Below, in pieces: positions 57,961 through 64,000 of a DNA stretch of 64,000 nucleotides (its first letter is position 1; each line of letters begins with the position of its first letter). The translations under genes and the position numbers were made by a program. The notes below the pieces were generated by a model. The model was given only the letters and a program-made list of their open reading frames with translations, had not been told where the DNA came from and did no database searches. This DNA comes from Cristatella mucedo (lineage: Eukaryota > Bryozoa > Phylactolaemata > Cristatellidae), in NCBI GenBank assembly GCA_009760855.2, contig WPIO01000209.1, positions 186,001 to 250,000 of the forward strand. Direction: 5' to 3'.

Positions 57961-60646
57961 ACTTACCATGTCCGAAAAGTGGCTGTTCATGAGAAGTTGG
58001 ATACACTTCTGCTTACCACACGTGTGTGCTGCTTTGCTGTTTTAGCTGGATATCTGAAGCAACTTTGCCCGGCTCGTAATCTTTTACTCCGTCGTGTCCA
58101 GTAAGGTTAGCAGCGGTTTTCAATCGTTATTTTTGAGTCAATTATCTATTTAATATGCATTTGATCTCAAGGGCGATTATTTCAATCAGTTGAAATCAGT
58201 GACCTTCATCTAAGACAGTGCGTATTAGTGCAGTGATATATGTCGATCGCCTTTTGACTGTCTACACAGGTTTATAAAGTATTTTTTGGAGTTAGTTACG
58301 AAAATATTGACATGTGACAGGCAATTAGTGATGGCAACAGACTTAAATATTAACCTTGACAAACCAAGCAATATCCAGGTTTTCTCATGGCTTGACTCTC
58401 TATAGAACTTTGAAAATTCCTGCCCCACTGACCTTTTTGCAAATCAGCTGACCCTCTTGGATCATTGTTTTCGGTATTATTTACTGCCTCTCATTATGCA
58501 TGCAGGGCATAGTCGAGTTTGTTTAGTGGTGTAACCTATCAAGAGTCGACCAAGACGAGTTTTTGTAGTTGGCCTGAGATCAAAGTATTCTTGATCAACA
58601 ACCAGAATCGACCGAAAGCCTTGATACCATTGCTGATGCAATTAGCTTAACACTTAGGAGTGATTTTGAAAAGTTCACCCCAATACAATCTGCAGCGAGC
58701 AAAACCGAGTAAATTTAAATTTAAAAAAAAACTTCAAAGATGCAGTGAGTTAAGTGCCGGTTTGAACACTATTTTTCAAATGTTTGGTCTCATGAACACC
58801 TCGTTAATGTCAAAGAGTTTTTTGAACATATACCCCGAAGATTAAAGAGCTAGGTCTCATTTTTACCCTTGAATCCAAAAACGCTGCCAGTCGAACCTAA
58901 AACATAGTTATAAGACAGTTACAAATTTACCGTTCGATGCTGAGAGGTTTTACTACATCAATATCAATGGCTTAGCCGACATTTTTTCAATCTACTCTAC
59001 TAAAAGATACCGTGCATATGGCTACATCCATTAAACCCCTCTGACTAAATCGATGGCCAAATGGCAAACCAGTGACCTTGCTAACTGGTTTTCTGAAATT
59101 TTAACATACGATGTTGATAACTAATAAGATCTAGTAAAAAAAGAGCTCCTCTCGTGAAGATGATATCCCATCCTCTTTGTAGTCGTCGTTGGTAGAGCAA
59201 CTTAGATCAGCAATGACCGATATTTGTTAAGCTTCTCTGAAAAAACGGTGTTATTTGTATTCGATCTTTTCTAATCCTGAGCAATAAGAACGGGAACTAG
59301 AAATGCTGGAGTAGATGTTAGGTTCTTTTCGCACTATCGCATAGTTTATAGCTTCTTCATTTTTAGCGAGAATTCTTGAAGAACACGTTTCTAAGCGGCT
59401 TTTAGCACACAATAATAAAAATTAACTTCAGAAAAAATTCTGCAATCATTCAATCGGCAGCTCTTGACTGCATCTGCTCTGCACTATGATGCCAATGACC
59501 TTCTATGCCTAAACAATGACCTGAACGTCACTTCCCTAGAACTGCTAGATCTATTAGCTATCTTTGAACCATTGGTCAGGGTTTCCAACTTGAAACATTA
59601 AGAAGCACGATCAGTCTGGCATACGAGGCACAGGGTTGTTTTAAATTGTGCCAAACTGATCATTTTTAATTCTTCTCGAGGAAAGGTTAGGTCACCCACC
59701 AGACTAGTCACCAGACTAACCTATAAAGCTTCGGTAAAGCATTAGTTGATGTGCTCCATTTCTGCACATTCAGGGAAAAGTGATCATGGCCAATGGAATG
59801 CGACATCACTTTTACGCTAATAATAGCAAGCTGAATTTGCCATTTAAACAGTCTGAAACTTTGCCATTATGTCTTAAAACTAATGCTTGCCTTTATGAGG
59901 TTCGATCCATGATGTTGGCTGATTTCCTGTACCTAAACGCCTATTTAATAAACTCCTGCTCATAAGCTTGTTGCTGGATTGCAATGATTGGCTGGTCTAA
60001 AGGTGATTCTGTCAAAGGAAAATCGCCGCCTGCTCGCATTGTAGGTGTATTCTCGAACAACTGCCTACATCTTGAAAGCTTTGTCCGGAAGACATCTTGT
60101 ATAGCTAACCATTACGTCAAATCCTTTTAGAAGATTATATTTAAGCTGTCTTTCACTGCTGTTTGCTGAAAGTTGTGACTAGCTCTTAGTTTTTCCTCGG
60201 CTTAATTATCTTAATTCCTTGTTGTTTGGGGGACGAAAAATAACTAGGCCACTGCTGCTGGCTACGATTATGGCTGCAAGGCTAGTATGCAAATCCCATA
60301 AGTTTGGCAGTATGTCACCTTCCCTAAAGAAGCTGGTATGGCTTCTAGTTAATTAACATGAAGTCCTTGGGCTGACACACAAGGCCCGCCATGGCTTGAT
60401 TGCTCCAAACGTAGGTGAACTGCAGCCAAAGTTTCAGACTTCTCGGGCCCTCAGGTATTGTACAAACCATAGATTAGCTGTTTCCATTCCTCTTTTGAGT
60501 ACTCAGCTTTCGCTCTGCAGGTTCTATACTGAGGAGTTCACATCTACCAACCTTTTGCAACGACCCATACCCTCTAGCTGCCGACTATGGCTCATCTCTT
60601 CCAGCCGCCTTAAGCTGCTATGGCCGTGTCTCCTATGCTTGCTGAC

Positions 60647-60790
60647 GCCGAGCTGGTTTGGTCTAGTGGTTAAGGTGCTTGCCCCGACCAAGGTCTGACT
60701 GAGATCGTGGGCGCAAGCCCCGAGGCAGATGTGAAGCGCATGCATAGAGATTAAGTTCTCTCTGGGCGCTATATAAATGAATTATATTTA
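60647..60790 (+). mobile_element. SINE A copy, well preserved
   Basis: The head GAGCTGGTTTGGTCTAGTGG continues as TTAAGGTGCTTGCC; the GGTCTAGTGGTTA part matches tRNA-Glu A-box regions. The B-box region is GGGCGCAAGCCCC. The tail has GCGC, AGAGATTAAGTTCTCTCT and GGGCGCTATATAAATGAATT. Confidence 0.87.
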
Positions 60791-61003
60791 TATTTGACAC
60801 TGTTTATGCTGCGGCTGACCACACTTGCATGCTGACCCTGTGGATTTCACCCATAACATGCTATTCATATTGTTTATCAAGCGTGATATTACTCACTATT
60901 CAATCGCGTTTCCCTTTGCAGCAAATGTAAAGTGCCTAGAAAGAGATTGAGTCCTCTGAGGCACTCTATCGAGTGCATTATTATTATTATTATTATTAAT
61001 ATA
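60791..61003 (+). mobile_element. LINE B 3' UTR and tail, abutting SINE A
   Basis: It contains the LINE B 3' UTR (CTTGCATGCTGACCCTGTGG), the hairpin and an (ATT)n run near 60980-61000. It begins directly where the SINE A ends. Confidence 0.82.
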
Positions 61004-61239
61004 TCTCAACTGCTTCCTTGACTCTGCTATCCTTCTCATTTTCAACGTGTTGTGTATGAAACCTGCTGGCTACCTAACGGGTACCAAAAGCCACTTGAGC
61101 TGTGGCTATGATGTAATAAACTCTTACGAGTAAAAACAGCACAGTCGTAGAGCTTTATTGAAGTTACTGAAGGAGATATGTTACATTAAAATACATTATT
61201 CTTGAAGCAGGCTTTTAAATCTGTTGTTTCGAGTTCATC

Positions 61240-63060
61240 CGACAACTATCCACAATGGTAGTCGTAGTCTTTTTCAAAGTGGGTATCAACTCATGTTTCA
61301 TCCTAAACTTCTTTGATCTAATTTTTATTTAACGTGCTGGAAATCACTCTTTCCTCATCATCCCAGATATGAGCTTTAATTTGTTAAGTTATCCGACGCC
61401 TTCAGAAACTAATTTCATGCTTTGCTTAGCTTATTTTTACTCGTAGCAGATGGGAATAGTGTAAATCATATGTACATCAAGAATTTCAAGCCCAGCAAAG
61501 AATACTGCCGTCAAATTAAATGTATCATAACTTAATATGCCCAAATTCTGCTTATTCGACAGCAAGCATATCTCATTTAGTCTAAGTCGTGTGTCCGCTG
61601 AGCTGGTTTGGTCAAGCGATTAAGGTGCTCGCCCTGACCAAGGTCTGACTGAGGTCGTGGGCTCGAGCCCCTAGGCATATGTGAAGCGCCAGAATAGAGA
61701 TTAAGTTCTCTTAAGGCGCTATATACATGAATTAAATATAATATTTGTCCTCCTTCTTATCTTAAGTCACTTTTAAATTACAAAACTTTAATAGCTTACT
61801 ATTATTGCATTCCTTACGAGGATTTTTTTTCGCACCTGCTGCTCGATCTCTATTTTGAGCTGCTATCATCGGTTTAATGCTACGATACAACACTAAAAAA
61901 TATTCTAGACCAGTTGAACTGAAAACTAAGTACACTAACCGGCCTCTGCAAGACGGTCAATTTAGTGCCAGGCATTAAGTTAATTTAGTTTTCCAAGCTC
62001 AAACTTGAAAAACACACACTGATGATCAGTACTGACTCTCAATCGATAGGCATACGAAGAATACCGTAGATCTACCAATAAATCCTAGTAAAGGCCACGT
62101 CTACCTTCCACAAAACCATTGGTGAATCACCAATGCAAAAAATTGGTGAATCGCCAAAGCTCAGTCCAATAACGCAGATACTGATAACCATCTCCTTAAC
62201 CTCCCTACAGTAAGCTTATCATGTAGCAATCCCAGAGATAGTCTAGGTGATCGCATCTCTAGTTTTCTGTCGGATTAGTAGAGAAGATCAGGAGTCCACC
62301 CCTAGGGTGGTATCTTGAACTACTGAATCCTATACTTCCTATAAGTAGAGCTACTACATTTTTAGATTCAATGAGGTCACGACTTCCCCAATCCTATAGC
62401 TCAAGTCCATATCATGTAGACAACATGTCATCTGGAACTTATTTAACTATCCTGGTTCTACATTGTCTAGTTCCGACCTACCACTGCCGTGCATAACAAA
62501 TCTTTGCAAAAACTTGATTAGTCTTAGGTGATGACCCAGCCGTTTTTACGAAGGTTGTAGTCAGGCCAATAATCAAAAAACAAAAAGTACACCAAGAGAC
62601 CATGAGCAACTTCAGCCCATTCTCATTTCAAATGTTCATAATGACACTGGAACGTGTAGTGTCGAGCATTATAAAACGTCAAAAATAACTATAACATTAT
62701 ATTTCGGTGTTAGTTCTTGTAACTCTACAGATTCAGTATTGCTTCAGGATTTTAACGATCTCATTACACACCCAGACACATACAGAGTCTATTTGCTTGT
62801 TTCACTCAGTTTTTAAACAATTTTAATTTTGTATGCCGTCAATAACCAATTACTTGGCGAGCACATCCTTCCGCGCCAATGAACGACTGCAATCGTTCAG
62901 GTCCCGTCTCAGTGGGAAGTTCCAAATAACTGACGTGATTGGACACAGATATTTTGCCGATCGCTAAAGGACTGTGCACTTTGTGGCTTTGTAGTCGGTC
63001 CGATTTATTTCCCAGCCGTTGTGATTGAAAGGAACAACCTAGGCTTTACTTCTAAGAAAT
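61240..63060 (+). mobile_element. LINE B, degraded, with SINE A inserted
   Basis: Pieces in order on + are endonuclease (around 61390-61590, LSDAFRN, VADGNSVNH), linker (61849-62060), RT start (62560-62680, ARPIIKK-like and LERVV) and RT core (62780-63050, including RSRLSGKFQITDVI-like). A SINE A lies at 61596-61740. Very diverged. Confidence 0.6.
61596..61740 (+). mobile_element. SINE A copy
   Basis: It has the head GAGCTGGTTTGGTCAAGCG, the B box GGGCTCGAGCCCC and the tail GCGCC, AGAGATTAAGTTCTCTT, AGGCGCTATA. It splits the LINE B at 61240-63060. Confidence 0.87.
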
Positions 63061-63064
63061 CACT

Positions 63065-63198
63065 CGCATTGTAATAATAATAATGATAATAATAATGATA
63101 ATAATGCACTTGATAAAGCGCCCTCAGAGAACTTAATATCTCTTTAGGCGCTTTACATTCGCTGCAAAGAAAAATGTAAATGAATAGTGAGTTTATCT
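63065..63198 (-). mobile_element. LINE B tail with long (AAT)n
   Basis: On + it reads (AAT/GAT)n, TGCACTTGATAAAGCGCCCT, then the hairpin and CGCTGCAAAG. A + strand LINE B linker fragment (63199-63370) follows. Confidence 0.82.
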
Positions 63199-63370
63199 CT
63201 ATTTTGAGCTGCTATCATCAGTTTAATGCTACGATGCGACACTAACCAATATTCTCGACCGGTTGGACTGAAAACTAACTAAAATGACCGGTCTCGGATA
63301 GACGGTTCATTTTGTGCCAGACATTAAGGTATTTTGGTTTTGAAAGCCCAAACTAAATAAACACATTGTA
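63199..63370 (+). mobile_element. LINE B linker fragment, duplicated
   Basis: It repeats 61849-62020 with scattered changes, starting TCTATTTTGAGCTGCTATCA in both. Confidence 0.7.
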
Positions 63371-63396
63371 AATACTCATGTATCTTGGCCTGGTTG

Positions 63397-63663
63397 ATGG
63401 CGCCTCAGTGCGGCACCAGCACCAGGCCTCGGCCGACACTTCGCTCGCTGCCCGACGAGTTGCTCGACGAGTCGTCCAGGTCGTCCGCCGGCTCCGGCTG
63501 CGGCTGGAAGCTGCTCGCACTGGAAGCTAGCGTGCCCGAGCGCATGCTCTCCGCGTCCGCCGCTGCCGCCTCTGACCCGACGCCACCGCCGCTGCCGTCG
63601 CCCTCCTCCAGGTAGTACCCAGCAGCTTCAGGCGTCCTTTGGCTCGAGGTTGAGCTGCAGCGA
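63397..63663. other. GC-rich open block, possible exon of unknown gene
   Basis: A sharp GC-rich island. On - an open frame ends at TGA 63405-63407 and contains acidic and Ser-rich stretches such as YYLEEGDGSGGG and DDLDDSSSNSSGSE. An AG acceptor could start it at 63663 or 63654. On + an open frame from ATG 63397 reaches TAG 63613, with CCAG then GTAGTA as a possible donor. Codon third positions are GC-rich in both readings, so I cannot choose the strand; the - reading looks slightly more like a natural C-terminus. No family is recognised. Confidence 0.45.
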
Positions 63664-63809
63664 CTGTGTACGTTGATTGTGATTACTCAAATGCCAAAGG
63701 CAAGTAAAATTCTCTAAATTTTCTGGGTGCAGGATATGATGTAATCCCTTATGAATTGCATCAAGCTTGTTTTAGCTGTGCAATAATGCAAGTAACAGTA
63801 GTACCTTTG

Positions 63810-64000
63810 ATATAGGGTCGTATATAATTAAATCTCCTTCTAGGCATTTTACATTATCCACAAGCCAAGCACTATTGAATGGCTTCTCCATTCTAAAACT
63901 GGATAACATGACTAGGTTTGATATGCATACAGAGTCAGCTTGCATGTATGGTTAGTTGCCGTAATTGCACTGTCAGTAGGCATGGGCACACCTTGGTCGA
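63810..64000 (-). mobile_element. LINE B 3' fragment, degraded
   Basis: On - it matches the LINE B 3' UTR, with the terminal hairpin partly lost. It runs off the window. Confidence 0.6.

Larger units (their letters stand above)
58320..61180 (+). mobile_element. LINE A, old and degraded, with insertion
   Basis: Broken frames follow the LINE A order on +: an endonuclease end near 58360, linker, RT pieces, a changed catalytic loop (HFYANNSKLNLPF instead of FYADDTQLYLSF) in the ORF 59780-59965, the C-terminal part at 60240-60640, and the 3' UTR at 61008-61180. A SINE A and a LINE B tail (about 60647-61003) interrupt it before the 3' UTR. Confidence 0.65.

Overview
The window looks like nuclear DNA of a non-vertebrate animal. 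It is AT-rich and gene-poor. Coding blocks are short and bounded by GT-AG introns, and most of the rest is decayed retrotransposons. There is no bacterial operon structure, no rRNA, no intact tRNA gene and no CRISPR array. I cannot name the species.

The only convincing host gene is at the left end, on the + strand (379 to about 11,164). It encodes a single-pass C-type lectin-like receptor. Five exons join in one frame: a signal peptide, a two-exon long-form C-type lectin domain (CTLD) with all six cysteines, a short stalk, a transmembrane helix and a tyrosine-containing cytoplasmic tail. The four internal introns are all phase 1. The tail has a DED triad shortly before GYEHL, which resembles the hemITAM of vertebrate Dectin-1 and CLEC-2. 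Two competing 3' splice sites lie 20 nt apart before the membrane exon. One gives the membrane form and the other a short form ending before the helix.

A second, diverged copy lies downstream (upstream block from about 28,900; exons at 29,209-29,296, 33,464-33,716 and 35,262-35,459). Its middle exon has an in-frame TGA where copy 1 has a Trp codon, a shifted acceptor and a weak donor, so it is probably a pseudogene. Its first and third exons remain open. No membrane exon was found for it.

Most other sequence is mobile. LINE B is a CR1/L2-like element with an endonuclease and reverse transcriptase. Its 3' end is a short hairpin followed by (ATT)n. Near-full copies lie at 29,629-32,870 (-) and 46,390-49,380 (+), and there are many 3' fragments. 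LINE A is a second, related family, with a near-full copy at 37,675-40,868 (-). SINE A has a tRNA-Glu-like head and a tail almost matching the LINE B hairpin. SINE B is another Pol III-type SINE that ends in T or ATTT runs. A dead Ty3/gypsy element fills about 20,150-26,400 and is split by a LINE B copy.

From 37,065 to 44,590 there is a deep nest. One LINE B is interrupted by a full LINE A, by a CA-repeat segment and by a second LINE A, and that LINE A is itself split by a compact 1.7-kb LTR element with a Gag-like ORF. The right end (58,320-63,370) repeats the same families in older form. A GC-rich open block at 63,397-63,663 may be an exon of an unknown gene. Stretches where I saw nothing are listed as separate entries.
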